Positions 7,135-16,428 of a stretch of 64,000 nt of DNA are shown piece by piece. Under the pieces are notes generated by a model, which was given only the letters and a program-made list of their open reading frames with translations, did not search any database and was not told the origin of the DNA. This DNA is from CALJFL01 sp963669435. GTDB lineage: Bacteria > Pseudomonadota > Gammaproteobacteria > Pseudomonadales > Halieaceae. Every line of letters starts with the position of its first letter. Within the stretch, counting starts at the first letter, position 1. The stretch is from assembly GCA_963669435.1 (NCBI GenBank), contig OY770025.1, forward strand, positions 1,488,001 to 1,552,000, read 5' to 3'. Made by a program: the position numbers and the translations under genes.

Positions 7135-9057
7135 ATGAGAAACAAGACATTACTCGCAACCAGGATCGTGCTGGTTTTCTGCCTGGGTTTCGCAGCGGCC
7201 TGCGACGACAACAGTCGCAGCCGACCCGAACCGACGCCACCTGAGCCCAACGTACCAGTGACCCTGGAACAACAAACGAGACTGGTACCCAGCGCAGCAC
7301 AACCTGCATTTACCCCGGGCAGCCCCGGCGTGGTCGTGGATAATCCCAAACTCCTCACACAATTCGGTGATCAGGGTCCCAATCTCAATCACGGCGTATT
7401 TACCCGCTACTACCTGTCCGAAGCAGCCGAACAGCAGCCCGATGCCATCGTGATTGCAATACCCGGTTTCGAGGGAGGGGCGTCCATCTTCGCCATTCTC
7501 GCTGAGAATCTGATGCGCCGCGCTCGCGACGAGGCCGCCATGGTGGTCGAACTCTGGGCCATGGACCGGCGCTCCGAACAACTGGAGGACCGGGCGGGAC
7601 TGGAACTGGCGGAGCAGGAACGGGATACGTCAATCGGACTCGACTTTTTATTCGGCGAGGAACTCGGCCTGGAGATGGACCCGCGTTTAGCAGAGGCGGT
7701 GGGACGGCGGCTGATAACGTACAACAGTTCCTCTGACCTTGCCTTTATTGCCCAGTGGACGCCGCTGGTGCATTCAATGGATATCGACGCGATAGTCGAG
7801 GAAGCTCGTGCTACTGCCAGGGCCGGCAACGTGTTTCTGGCTGGTCACTCTGCGGGTACCGGGTTCGCGGCCAACTACGCGGCCACCGACTTTGATTTTT
7901 CCACAACCGACCCACAACCGGGTTACCGCAAACTCCGGGGCCTGGTGCTGCTGGAAGGTCGCGGTGGTCGCCTGTCCGATCCACCCTCCGAGGAGCTGCT
8001 GGATCGGGTGGAGGCACGCTTCGACGGAGGACTGTACGGCGCAGTGCGCGACCAGGCACCCCGCTGCGTCGACGGTGTAACCGCGTGTAGCATCGAGTCC
8101 GAATTAGAGGACTGTGCTGCCTTCGAGAATCCGCGCTGTACGGAGCCAACCCGCGCATACGCCGTGGGTTTGATAAACACGGAAACATTTGCCGCCGGTG
8201 AATTGGGGGCCATGGACGGCGATTTCAGTGGCGATGCTGGACTCTCCATCATCCAGCAAGACCAGAATGACATCGAAGGCAATAACGCGTTGGAACAGGT
8301 GCCCGCCCTACTTGCGGTGCGTGTACTACTCGGCAATAACCCGGGCACCTCGGTGTCGCTGTATGGCCAGTATCTGGATGACGATGGGCTGGGGGCGGCC
8401 GCGGCTTCTTTTATCTCTCACTCCGTGGGTGCCCTGGGGCCCGAGGTAGATGGTGTCAGCACCTGGTTGAACCCTGACGAAGAATTGCCAGAGAACGCCC
8501 TGACCGACAATGGCCCAGCACCACAAAGCGCTGACATGGCGGGTGTGTGGGGAGTAGAAGTAGAGCCGATAGATTTCGAAAACCGTCTGCTCACAGTGAC
8601 CTATCGCGGTGACACCAATTACTTTGACTGGTACTACCCCTCCTCGGGCCTGACCGTCACCGAAGGACTCGGCCTGAATACCACCGCACTTTCGGCGCCG
8701 CCCCCGATCGGGCGCGGTCGCAGCGATATCGATAACCGCACCCAGGCGGAGAACATTGATATCCCGGTGATCGGGTTCGGAGGCAGCAACGGCCTCACGC
8801 CAGTACCTTCTATGTTCCTCAATTTCGCCCAGTCAATCGCGCCCTGCGCAGCTGCCGCCTGCGATGGCGTCACCGGCCGCGTTATTGATGTCGCACAGCC
8901 CAATACCGCTTTCCCGACTTACGGTGAAGTAGCCGGTGGTTACGAAGTGTATATGTCGGAAGGTTACGCCCACAACGATGTGCTGGCTGCCCAGGACGGC
9001 GAAGGCAATCAGGTAATCGGGCAGCTGGTTCAGTTTCTCCAGCGTCACAGCCAATAA
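7135..9057 (+). CDS. Outer-membrane-type lipoprotein with alpha/beta-hydrolase fold
   Basis: The 640-residue product has a lipoprotein signal (FAAAC, Cys23), then a Pro-rich linker and an alpha/beta-hydrolase core. The strand VIVAIPGFEGGAS supplies a likely oxyanion-hole region, and GHSAG at residues 237-241 is the nucleophile elbow with Ser239. A His in GYAHNDVL near the C-terminus is a good candidate for the triad. The length is about double that of a simple esterase, with a large insertion containing paired Cys (RCVDGVTACSIE, EDCAAFENPRC, CAAAACDG) that may form disulphides. It is likely an exported esterase, lipase or peptidase; substrate unknown. It stands alone, with a 120-nt gap upstream. 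Confidence 0.7.
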   Translation: MRNKTLLATRIVLVFCLGFAAACDDNSRSRPEPTPPEPNVPVTLEQQTRLVPSAAQPAFTPGSPGVVVDNPKLLTQFGDQGPNLNHGVFTRYYLSEAAEQQPDAIVIAIPGFEGGASIFAILAENLMRRARDEAAMVVELWAMDRRSEQLEDRAGLELAEQERDTSIGLDFLFGEELGLEMDPRLAEAVGRRLITYNSSSDLAFIAQWTPLVHSMDIDAIVEEARATARAGNVFLAGHSAGTGFAANYAATDFDFSTTDPQPGYRKLRGLVLLEGRGGRLSDPPSEELLDRVEARFDGGLYGAVRDQAPRCVDGVTACSIESELEDCAAFENPRCTEPTRAYAVGLINTETFAAGELGAMDGDFSGDAGLSIIQQDQNDIEGNNALEQVPALLAVRVLLGNNPGTSVSLYGQYLDDDGLGAAAASFISHSVGALGPEVDGVSTWLNPDEELPENALTDNGPAPQSADMAGVWGVEVEPIDFENRLLTVTYRGDTNYFDWYYPSSGLTVTEGLGLNTTALSAPPPIGRGRSDIDNRTQAENIDIPVIGFGGSNGLTPVPSMFLNFAQSIAPCAAAACDGVTGRVIDVAQPNTAFPTYGEVAGGYEVYMSEGYAHNDVLAAQDGEGNQVIGQLVQFLQRHSQ

Positions 9058-9067
9058 GCAAACTCGA

Positions 9068-10600
9068 TTATGGCACCCGGTAAACATACCAGGGGCCGGA
9101 CTGCGCTGTCGGCTGCAATGTGCGCGACAGCTGCAGATTGATCCTCGGATCGACCCCACGGGTGATGATGTAGTTGTAGCGAAGCGCATAATCCGGCCAA
9201 CGATACAATTCGCGCTGACTGGGGCGGCCCGGCCTTTGACCACCCTTGAAAACGACTGGCATCAGCCGGTTGCCAAACAGGTCAGGGTTTGCGCCTCCGC
9301 CGTTGAGCAAGTGGTAATAAAACACCGTGTGATAGTGAAACTGCGCATAGAAACCCGGATCCAGGAACGCCGACCGGGAGTTGGCAATCAACGGCAAGAC
9401 ATTGGTGCCAGGACGCATGTTCTCAAATACAGGCACGATTTGCTCAACTTCCCTGGCGACCCGATCATGGGTCAAAGCTATTACGGCGGTAAGCGCAACG
9501 GCCGCCACGGCAATGACGCGCCCCATCACTGCGTGCAATCTGAACAGCGACATGGCCAGCACCAGGATCAACAGCGCAATCGGCGCCAGGCGTACGCTAA
9601 AAAAGCTAAACCGTTCCTGGGTCTGCACGCTGAAGGGCAACAAGAAAAAACCGACCAGGGTTACCGCGGCCAACAAGAACAACCAGGGACCACCGGCAAA
9701 TTGCAGTCGACGCCCGATAAGCCCCAACACAAAGGCCAGGGCGGTGACCGACCACAGCAGGGGAATGAGCCAGTTATCCGCTGACGGCATTCGCATACCC
9801 GAAAGCGCAATCTCCAGGAAACGCAGGTCCATTTGAAAGGGCCAGAATACCAGCCGTGCTTCGGGCAACGCCGTTACCCCGGCGGTACCACCGGTAACCA
9901 GCAACCATGTGGCTATAGCAATGCCACCACATACCAGCGGCGTCAGTCCGTTAATAAAACCCCGCAGGGTTCTGGACAGCAGCAACATGCTGGTACCGCA
10001 AAGCACGAGGTAGACCAGCAGCACATACGGGTGCATCAGAAACAACAGCACTACCAATACGAGGTGCCTGAACAATGTGGTTCCGAGTTGAGACTCCACG
10101 AGCAAGTGCTTGTAATCCAAGAGTAACCAGAGCAGTAACGGAACCGCCAGGGTAAAGCTCATAAATCCGTAGAAGTACATCGGGTGGAAGCTGGCAGGGA
10201 CCAGCAGTACAGATGTCCATGCCGTAAAGCTTCCTGCGGTCTCACGCTGTATCTTGCGCACCACGCAGTAAACGGTGAACAGGTAGACGCTAACCACCAT
10301 CTTCGCTGCCACCAGCGGATCGACGACCAGGCTGAACAGGCGCTGCAGGAGGTAGCTTACGCGGTAGGGGCCGAATTGGCTGCGCAAGTCATAGATGTCA
10401 GCAAGGCCCAGCGAACCGGCAGTGTGATTGTTGGCTACCCAGGCCATAAACAGGTGCTGTGGAAGATCCTGCATAGGCAGGAAGGGGTTTTTCCACACCA
10501 CCGCCAGCGCAATTGCAAAAGCCAGTAAGCAGCACATGCGAAGCATGACTTCGTCGCTGACTAGCGTACCGCTGGTTTTCCCCGTTCTATCAGCTTTCAA
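9068..10600 (-). CDS. Polytopic membrane protein, GT-C-like architecture
   Basis: The 510-residue product has about ten to twelve hydrophobic helices and an acidic/His motif in the first periplasmic loop (MQDLPQHLF), followed by a soluble C-terminal stretch of about 110 residues. This resembles GT-C glycosyltransferases, which use lipid-linked sugars, but no family-defining motif was recognised, so the function is open. The start at 10600 is the first ATG; an internal ATG 18 codons later, right before the first helix, is an alternative. It converges with the hydrolase gene, with an 11-nt gap between stops. Comparable loop motifs occur in the membrane proteins at 25864-27543 (DMWWHLAAG) and 28904-30628 (NFDEG). 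Confidence 0.55.
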   Translation of the reverse strand: MKADRTGKTSGTLVSDEVMLRMCCLLAFAIALAVVWKNPFLPMQDLPQHLFMAWVANNHTAGSLGLADIYDLRSQFGPYRVSYLLQRLFSLVVDPLVAAKMVVSVYLFTVYCVVRKIQRETAGSFTAWTSVLLVPASFHPMYFYGFMSFTLAVPLLLWLLLDYKHLLVESQLGTTLFRHLVLVVLLFLMHPYVLLVYLVLCGTSMLLLSRTLRGFINGLTPLVCGGIAIATWLLVTGGTAGVTALPEARLVFWPFQMDLRFLEIALSGMRMPSADNWLIPLLWSVTALAFVLGLIGRRLQFAGGPWLFLLAAVTLVGFFLLPFSVQTQERFSFFSVRLAPIALLILVLAMSLFRLHAVMGRVIAVAAVALTAVIALTHDRVAREVEQIVPVFENMRPGTNVLPLIANSRSAFLDPGFYAQFHYHTVFYYHLLNGGGANPDLFGNRLMPVVFKGGQRPGRPSQRELYRWPDYALRYNYIITRGVDPRINLQLSRTLQPTAQSGPWYVYRVP

Positions 10601-10738
10601 CTACAGACCTACTTCCCACAGCGACACGGTTCATTTAAATGCAAGATTTTCACCATTGTTATATCTGCCCTTTTGCAGTAGTTTCTAAGACGACGCACGA
10701 TTCAGGGGTGCCTTAAGTATTCCTGTGAGTTGGGGACC

Positions 10739-11290
10739 ATGCAAACTATCCTGAAACTGGATCTTGCTGGGCAACCTAGAGGTTGGCTCAGTGTGCATGA
10801 GGCAGTTTCTGCCTACGCAAGAGGCGATGTAGTCTACGGCATCGGGGGTCCGCTTCCCCCAATTTTCGGTGGCATCCAACGCCGCAGCGGTATCCGCTCT
10901 CGGATAGACATCCAACCCATCATCGCCCTGCAGGGCAGAATCATCAATGGATTTTCACCGCCACTGTGCAACCGCACTTTGTTCCGGCGCGACGATCACC
11001 GCTGCCTGTACTGCGGGTCAAAACTCTCCCGTTCCGAGCTGACCAGGGACCACGTGATGCCCGTATCGCGCGGCGGGACTGACCGCTGGGAGAACGTGGT
11101 AGCCGCCTGCAAACGCTGTAACTGGCAAAAAGATAACCGCACACCCGAAGAAGCAAATATGCCCCTGTTGGCGGTGCCGTTCAGGCCTAATCCCTTCGAG
11201 TGGCACTTCCTTGCGAAGGATCGAATACTGGCAGATCAAATGGATTACCTGTCACGGCAATTCAAGGCCGAACGCGCCTGGGCAAGCTGA
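10739..11290 (+). CDS. HNH endonuclease-domain protein
   Basis: The 183-residue product has a central HNH/zinc-finger nuclease domain: CLYCG, then TRDHVMPVSRGGTDRWENVV, then AACKRCNWQK. The two CxxC-type pairs would hold zinc and the D-H of RDH plus Asn of WENVV form the active site. The C-terminal part (FEWHFLAKDRILADQMDYL) is typical of the stand-alone proteobacterial HNH family. I took ATG at 10739; a TTG at 10730 would add three residues. No methylase, recombinase or phage gene is adjacent, so I do not read it as part of a restriction system or mobile element. Confidence 0.85.
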   Translation: MQTILKLDLAGQPRGWLSVHEAVSAYARGDVVYGIGGPLPPIFGGIQRRSGIRSRIDIQPIIALQGRIINGFSPPLCNRTLFRRDDHRCLYCGSKLSRSELTRDHVMPVSRGGTDRWENVVAACKRCNWQKDNRTPEEANMPLLAVPFRPNPFEWHFLAKDRILADQMDYLSRQFKAERAWAS

Positions 11291-11343
11291 GCCCGATTAC
11301 CACCACATCCCACACTACGTATCAAAATTTACCCCGGGCGGAC

Positions 11344-11398
11344 TATAATCGGGGGAAGAACTAACAACCCCCAGTTCCAGCAACCTGCCGCCGGGAGA
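11344..11398 (+). promoter_or_regulatory. Probable promoter and ribosome-binding site of the moxR-bat operon
   Basis: A perfect TATAAT occurs at 11344-11349, about 57 nt before the start codon; the -35 region is weak. GGGAG at 11394-11398 lies 7 nt before the TTG at 11406 and decides that start. Confidence 0.4.
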
Positions 11399-11405
11399 CA
11401 ACGTT

Positions 11406-12374
11406 TTGTCCAACGAACATCACGCAGCGATCGAATCAATGATGCAACAGATGGCCCAGTCCGTGATCGGCCAGGATGAAGTCGTACGCACGCTGACCCT
11501 TGCCCTGCTGTGTAACGGCAACGTCTTACTTGAAGGTTTACCGGGAACCGCAAAAACCCGTTCAATCAAGACCTTGTCAAAAGTGCTGACCGCCAAATTG
11601 GGTCGCATCCAGTTCACCCCCGACCTATTGCCCTCCGATGTGACGGGCAATGAAATTTACCAGGACAACCAGGGTGTATCGGAACTGCAGTTCCAACCAG
11701 GCCCTATCTTCAACGAACTGGTACTTGCCGATGAAATTAATCGTGCACCCGCCAAGGTGCAGTCAGCACTGTTGGAAGCCATGGAGGAACGCCAGGTCAC
11801 CGTGGCTGGTAAAACCTATCAGCTGCCGCCCCTGTTCATGGTTTTAGCCACACAGAATCCCATTGAACAGGAAGGGACTTATCCCCTGCCGGAAGCGCAG
11901 ATGGATCGCTTCCTGATGAAAATCACCGTCGACTACCCAGGGTCAGACGCAGAACTTGCTATCGTAAGGCTGTTGCAGGCCGAAGAAGGAAATGACGGGG
12001 CAACGCTGTCGACGATATCCCAGGACCATATTTTCGCCGCGCGCGATGCGATCCAGGCAATGAGCGTATCAGCACCGGTAGAGCAATATATCGTTGACCT
12101 GGTCATGGCAACGCGCGCACCGGCAGACTATTCGGAAGAACTGGCGCAGTGGGTGGATACCGGCTCCAGCCCTCGGGCCAGTATCGCACTACACCGTTGT
12201 AGCCGCGCCAACGCCTGGCTGGCCGGGCGTGATCACGTACTGCCGGAAGACGTGAGCGGTGTCGTTCACCCGGTTCTGCGACACCGCCTGATCCTGAGTT
12301 ACGATGCCCTGGCCGATAACATAAGCAGTGACCAGGTCATCGACGAGATACTGCGCCAGGTAGCTGTCGCCTGA
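11406..12374 (+). CDS. moxR: MoxR-family AAA+ ATPase
   Basis: The 322-residue product is a MoxR ATPase: Walker A GLPGTAKT at residues 44-51, Walker B with LADEINRAP, then the ATQNPIEQEGTYPLPEAQMD sensor segment characteristic of the family, and a C-terminal lid domain (SPRASIALHRCSRANAW). Translation starts at TTG. MoxR proteins are proposed chaperones that work with VWA-domain partners to mature or load metal into proteins. The five genes behind it (DUF58, DUF4381, two VWA proteins and BatD) are the usual partners and overlap or nearly touch, so the whole set is one operon. Confidence 0.93.
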   Translation: MSNEHHAAIESMMQQMAQSVIGQDEVVRTLTLALLCNGNVLLEGLPGTAKTRSIKTLSKVLTAKLGRIQFTPDLLPSDVTGNEIYQDNQGVSELQFQPGPIFNELVLADEINRAPAKVQSALLEAMEERQVTVAGKTYQLPPLFMVLATQNPIEQEGTYPLPEAQMDRFLMKITVDYPGSDAELAIVRLLQAEEGNDGATLSTISQDHIFAARDAIQAMSVSAPVEQYIVDLVMATRAPADYSEELAQWVDTGSSPRASIALHRCSRANAWLAGRDHVLPEDVSGVVHPVLRHRLILSYDALADNISSDQVIDEILRQVAVA

Positions 12375-12380
12375 GCACTC

Positions 12381-13319
12381 ATGGCTGAACCACTCGCCAC
12401 CGACATCTATACCAACTTGCGGACGCTGGTGCGCCTGCGCCACAGCGCCCAGGGGTTCAGTTACCTGCCAAAACAGCCCATGCGTTCCCTGCTCGCCGGT
12501 CGCAAGCGATCCAAGTTACGCGGCCGGGGTCTGGACTTCCTGGAACTGCGGCACTATCGCCCGGGCGATGATATTCGCACCATGGACTGGCGCGTCACTA
12601 ATCGCACCGGTAAGCCCCACGTGCGTGTGTACACCGAGGAGCGTGATCGGCCGGTCTTTATACTGGTCGACCAGCGGCTCCCCATGTTCTTCGGCAGCCA
12701 GCAAAAAATGAAGTCTGTCGTTGCCAGCGAGGTAGCAGCGCTTACCGCCTGGCGCGTTCTCAGTGTCGGCGACCGGGTAGGCTGTCTACTTTTCAATGAC
12801 ACACGCCAGCATGAGATCAAACCGAGCCGCAGTGCCCAAAAAACGACGGCCTGGTTGTCGGCCCTGGCAGACATGAACCATGAGTTGTCGGTCACATCGG
12901 GTAATGACAGCAACGCAGACGCACTGACTCAGGCACTGACCCAGCTTGAACGCAGTATCGGCCACGACTACCTGGTCGTACTGATATCTGACTTCTTCGG
13001 CTGGCAGCCCCAGGCGCTGGCAACGATTCGCAGAATTCGCCAACACAATGACGTGGTATGTGCACTGGTATATGACCCACTGGAACGCAATATTTCCGAC
13101 GCGGAGAAGCTGGTGGTAAGCGACGGGCGTTTTCAGCTGGAGATCGATCCGGAACGTCATGGCCTCGGCGAAAAGTTTGAAGCCAGCTTTGAAAGTGCAT
13201 TTGCCAACGTGCAGGGAGACCTGCGTCGCCACGATATCCCGATCTTACCCGTGGATACCGTCGCCCCCGTTACCGACCAGTTGCGACAGAAACTCGGCGG
13301 CCAGGGAGCCAGTCGATGA
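12381..13319 (+). CDS. DUF58-domain protein of the MoxR/Bat operon
   Basis: The 312-residue product begins 7 nt after moxR. It has the DUF58 signature LELRHYRPGDDIRTMDWRV followed by RTGKPHVRVYTEERDRPVF, then a VWA-like fold in the second half (VVLISDFFGWQPQ). No membrane helix is evident, so it is probably cytoplasmic at the membrane face. Its stop overlaps the next ATG by 4 nt (ATGA), implying translational coupling. The molecular role is not established; association with MoxR ATPases is conserved. Confidence 0.9.
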   Translation: MAEPLATDIYTNLRTLVRLRHSAQGFSYLPKQPMRSLLAGRKRSKLRGRGLDFLELRHYRPGDDIRTMDWRVTNRTGKPHVRVYTEERDRPVFILVDQRLPMFFGSQQKMKSVVASEVAALTAWRVLSVGDRVGCLLFNDTRQHEIKPSRSAQKTTAWLSALADMNHELSVTSGNDSNADALTQALTQLERSIGHDYLVVLISDFFGWQPQALATIRRIRQHNDVVCALVYDPLERNISDAEKLVVSDGRFQLEIDPERHGLGEKFEASFESAFANVQGDLRRHDIPILPVDTVAPVTDQLRQKLGGQGASR

Positions 13320-13822
13320 GTGCGCCGCCCCTGCCGGAGATATTCGGTAACTACGCTCTCAAGGATTTCGCGGAAGTTGTCAGCCCAACTGCGATCGATT
13401 GGTTACCCCAGACACCCGGCTGGCTGCTGATAGCGGGTGTAATCCTTTACTTGGGACTGAAACGTGCCTGGCGGAGACTACAGTTCTGGTACTACAACCG
13501 CTACCGAGGTGAAGCCCTGGCCAGGCTCGCGGACATTCCTCTACACGGGGACCAAGGTGACCGTGTCGCGGACATCAACGAAGTGCTAAAAATCACCGCA
13601 CTGGTGGCCTACCCCCGTACAGACGTAGCTGCCCTCACCGGGAATGACTGGACCCAGTTTCTAAACAGCCAGTGCGATCGGCCACCCTTTGACGAAACCA
13701 ATTGCAGGTTACTTGCCCAGGGCCCCTATCATCCTGCGGATTGCAGTACCGCTAAGCTGGCACCGCTGGTGAGCGCCAGCGCACAATGGATACAACGGCA
13801 CAGGGGGGGCAGCCATGTTTGA
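13316..13822 (+). CDS. DUF4381 membrane protein of the Bat operon
   Basis: The 168-residue product has one membrane helix near residues 38-54 (WLLIAGVILYLGLKRAW) followed by a basic stretch and a cytoplasmic helical domain containing YRGEALARL. This matches the DUF4381 family found between DUF58 and VWA genes in proteobacterial bat operons. It overlaps the DUF58 gene by 4 nt and the following VWA gene by 8 nt. It has no catalytic motif and is probably a scaffold. Confidence 0.8.
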   Translation: MSAPPLPEIFGNYALKDFAEVVSPTAIDWLPQTPGWLLIAGVILYLGLKRAWRRLQFWYYNRYRGEALARLADIPLHGDQGDRVADINEVLKITALVAYPRTDVAALTGNDWTQFLNSQCDRPPFDETNCRLLAQGPYHPADCSTAKLAPLVSASAQWIQRHRGGSHV

Positions 13823-14807
13823 ACTCGGTCACCCCTGGGCCCTGCTGCTGTTGCCCCTGCCACTATTCATGCGCCTGCTGCCGGCCTACCAACAGGGTCG
13901 CGATTCGGTGAAGGTGCCATTCTTCGACAAGCTGGTGGATTTAAGCGAAACACGACCGCAGACCGGCGCCATGATCGTGGAGCGCAGGCGTGTGCAGGTT
14001 ATCCTCGTGGGACTCATGTGGTTGTGCCTGGTCCTGGCTGCAGCAAAGCCCACCTGGGTGGGTGCACCGGTGGAGCAGCAAAAATCCGGGCGCGACCTGA
14101 TGGTGGCCGTGGACCTGTCTGGTTCCATGGAAACCACCGACTTTACCCTGCCGGATGGCCAGGCCGTCGATAGGCTCACCGCAATCAAATACGTGCTGTC
14201 AAACAGCGAAGGCCAGCATGACTCCGACCGGCTGGGGCTTATTGTGTTCGGCAGCGCCGCCTACCTGCAGACGCCATTTACCGACGACCATAAAATCTGG
14301 GGACAGTTACTGGCTGAAACAGAGATTGGTATGGCGGGCCAGAGCACCGTGTTCGGCGACGCCATCGGTCTGGCGATAAAACTGTTTCTCGACGGCGATT
14401 CCGACAACCGCGTCATGGTGATTCTCACGGATGGCAATGACACGGGCAGCACCGTGCCGCCGATCGATGCGGCCAAGGTAGCCGCGACCCATGATATTCG
14501 CATTTATACCATCGCCATCGGCGACCCCGAGGCCGTCGGAGAAGACGCACTGGATCTCGAAACCATAGAGCGGGTTTCTGAAGTCACTGGCGGGCGCACT
14601 TTCCAGGCGCTGGACAGGGCGCAACTGGCAGCGGCGTCACAAACCATATCGGAACTGGAACCGGAGCTATACGAAACCGTCAGTTTTCGCCCCCGCGTCA
14701 GCCTACACTGGGTGCCGATTGCAGTGGCGACCCTGGCTTACTGGCTGTTTCACAGTTGGGGTGCCTTTATCACCTGGCGCCGTATGCGAGCCGCCTATGC
14801 TCGCTGA
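13815..14807 (+). CDS. batA: BatA-like von Willebrand factor A membrane protein
   Basis: The 330-residue product has an N-terminal hydrophobic segment, a second helix (VILVGLMWLCLVLAAA) near residue 70, a VWA domain with the MIDAS motif DLSGS at about residue 100 and the later LTDGNDTGS metal-site loop, and a final membrane helix (VPIAVATLAYWLF). The VWA domain should lie in the periplasm between the helices and bind Mg2+. It overlaps the next gene by 11 nt. Bat proteins are linked to aerotolerance in Bacteroides and to envelope stress elsewhere; the function here is inferred from the operon. Confidence 0.88.
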   Translation: MFELGHPWALLLLPLPLFMRLLPAYQQGRDSVKVPFFDKLVDLSETRPQTGAMIVERRRVQVILVGLMWLCLVLAAAKPTWVGAPVEQQKSGRDLMVAVDLSGSMETTDFTLPDGQAVDRLTAIKYVLSNSEGQHDSDRLGLIVFGSAAYLQTPFTDDHKIWGQLLAETEIGMAGQSTVFGDAIGLAIKLFLDGDSDNRVMVILTDGNDTGSTVPPIDAAKVAATHDIRIYTIAIGDPEAVGEDALDLETIERVSEVTGGRTFQALDRAQLAAASQTISELEPELYETVSFRPRVSLHWVPIAVATLAYWLFHSWGAFITWRRMRAAYAR

Positions 14808-16428
14808 ACTGGAATTCCTCGGTCACTTTCATTTCCTGCGACCGGGCTGGGCACTGCTACTGCTACCCTGGCTGGCGATTACCTGGGTAATGGGCAAAAA
14901 AGAAACCCACCGCGATATGTTTGGCGGCATTATCGCACCACACCTGCTGGAACATTTGCGGGTCGAAAGATTCTACACGCCCTGGCTCAACCCGCGTCGA
15001 TTCTCACAGGCACTGATGATCCTGCTGCTGATTGTGCTGATGGGACCAAGTTGGCGGCAGCAACCGTCACCGCTCAGCCAGGACGAGGCCGCGCTGGTGA
15101 TACTGCTCGACGTTTCTCCGTCCATGGAACAGCGCGACATTCAACCCAGCAGACTGCAACGCGCGAAACAAAAGATTGGGGAACTACTGAGCCTTCGCCC
15201 CGACAAGCCGGCTGCCCTGATCGTGTATGCCGGCAGCGCCCATACCGTGCTCAGCCTGACCGCAGATCGGGATATCCTTGACCAGTACCTGGCGGCGATT
15301 AAGCCTGGGATCATGCCCCGCGCTGGAAAATTCCCGGAGTATGCGCTGCCGGAAGTTGATGCCGTGCTGAGTGAGTCCAACGCACCCGCCAGCGTGGTGC
15401 TGTTTACCGACGGTGTGGGTGCCGATAGCGTCAACGACTTTAAACGCTATTTTGACGAACGTCCCCATCAACTGCTGATCATTGGTATGGGCAGTGAAAC
15501 CGTCAACGAGGGTCAGGTACCACTGGAACGAGCGGCACTGGAAAACCTGGCGTCGGCGGGCGGCGGGCGCTACATCAGCGTGAGCATCGACGACGGCGAT
15601 GTGCGCAGCATCAATCGCCGGGTGGAAAGTCACTACATCATCATTGATGACAGCGCCCTGCCCTGGCTGGACAGCGGCTACCCTTTACTGTTCCCGGCTA
15701 TTGCGCTGTTCCTGTTCTGGTTTCGCCGCGGCTGGACACTGTCCTGGTGTTGGCTGCTGGTGCCTGTGCTATTAATACATAATCCGGGACCGGCCCTGGC
15801 CGAAGAGACACAGGACAACACAACATCCGCCAGCCACTGGTTTGCCGACTTGTGGTTGACACCGGATCAACACGGTCGCCTGTTGATGCAGCGCGGCAAC
15901 TATCGCGCGGCCGCCCGCCGTTTTGAAGACCCGCAATGGCAGGGTATGGCCTGGTACTACGCCGAAGAGTTCATGCTGGCAGCTGAGTATTTCTCCCGCA
16001 GCGATACCGACGATGCGCTGTTCAACGAGGCGAACGCACGGGCCCAGGCGAGAGACTATGTGCGCGCCGTCAAGCGCTACGAGACACTGCTGGCGCGCAA
16101 CCCGGATTATCCGGGCGCGGAGGCCAACCGGGCCCAGGTACAAGCCTTGATCGATGAGACCAATCGGCTCAGCGAAAGCCAGGTGCCAGAAGATGGCGTC
16201 AGCGGCGAAAACAAACAGATGGACGGCGAAGATGCTATTCCTGCGGAAGGCGCCGAGGTTCTCAGCTGGCAACAGGCCGAGCTCGTTCAGTTCAGCGCGG
16301 AAGAAATACTACAAGACCAGGCCACTGCCGATATGTGGCTGCGGGGCGTACAACAGGACCCGTCAAATTTCCTGGCCGTCAAGTTCACTATGCAATTGTC
16401 ACGTCGTGGCCAGGAGACAGCGGAATGA
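14797..16428 (+). CDS. batB: BatB/BatC-like VWA protein with C-terminal TPR region
   Basis: The 543-residue product starts at ATG 14797, inside the end of batA. It has N-terminal helices, a VWA domain with MIDAS DVSPS at about residue 105 and a FTDGVGAD loop, two further helices around residue 290-325, then a TPR-like part (YRAAARRFEDPQWQGMAWYY, ANARAQARDYVRAVKRYETL). In several bacteria BatB (VWA) and BatC (TPR) are separate; here they are joined. The C-terminus is acidic and Gln-rich. It overlaps batD by 4 nt. Confidence 0.86.
   Translation: MLAELEFLGHFHFLRPGWALLLLPWLAITWVMGKKETHRDMFGGIIAPHLLEHLRVERFYTPWLNPRRFSQALMILLLIVLMGPSWRQQPSPLSQDEAALVILLDVSPSMEQRDIQPSRLQRAKQKIGELLSLRPDKPAALIVYAGSAHTVLSLTADRDILDQYLAAIKPGIMPRAGKFPEYALPEVDAVLSESNAPASVVLFTDGVGADSVNDFKRYFDERPHQLLIIGMGSETVNEGQVPLERAALENLASAGGGRYISVSIDDGDVRSINRRVESHYIIIDDSALPWLDSGYPLLFPAIALFLFWFRRGWTLSWCWLLVPVLLIHNPGPALAEETQDNTTSASHWFADLWLTPDQHGRLLMQRGNYRAAARRFEDPQWQGMAWYYAEEFMLAAEYFSRSDTDDALFNEANARAQARDYVRAVKRYETLLARNPDYPGAEANRAQVQALIDETNRLSESQVPEDGVSGENKQMDGEDAIPAEGAEVLSWQQAELVQFSAEEILQDQATADMWLRGVQQDPSNFLAVKFTMQLSRRGQETAE

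Noticed and set aside
10739..11290. HNH gene as part of a prophage or restriction system
   Set aside because: Neighbours are ordinary chromosomal genes, with no terminase, methylase or integrase.
14719..14796. Earlier start for the second VWA gene
   Set aside because: The added residues lie inside batA in another frame and are not part of the conserved N-terminus; ATG 14797 fits the family.
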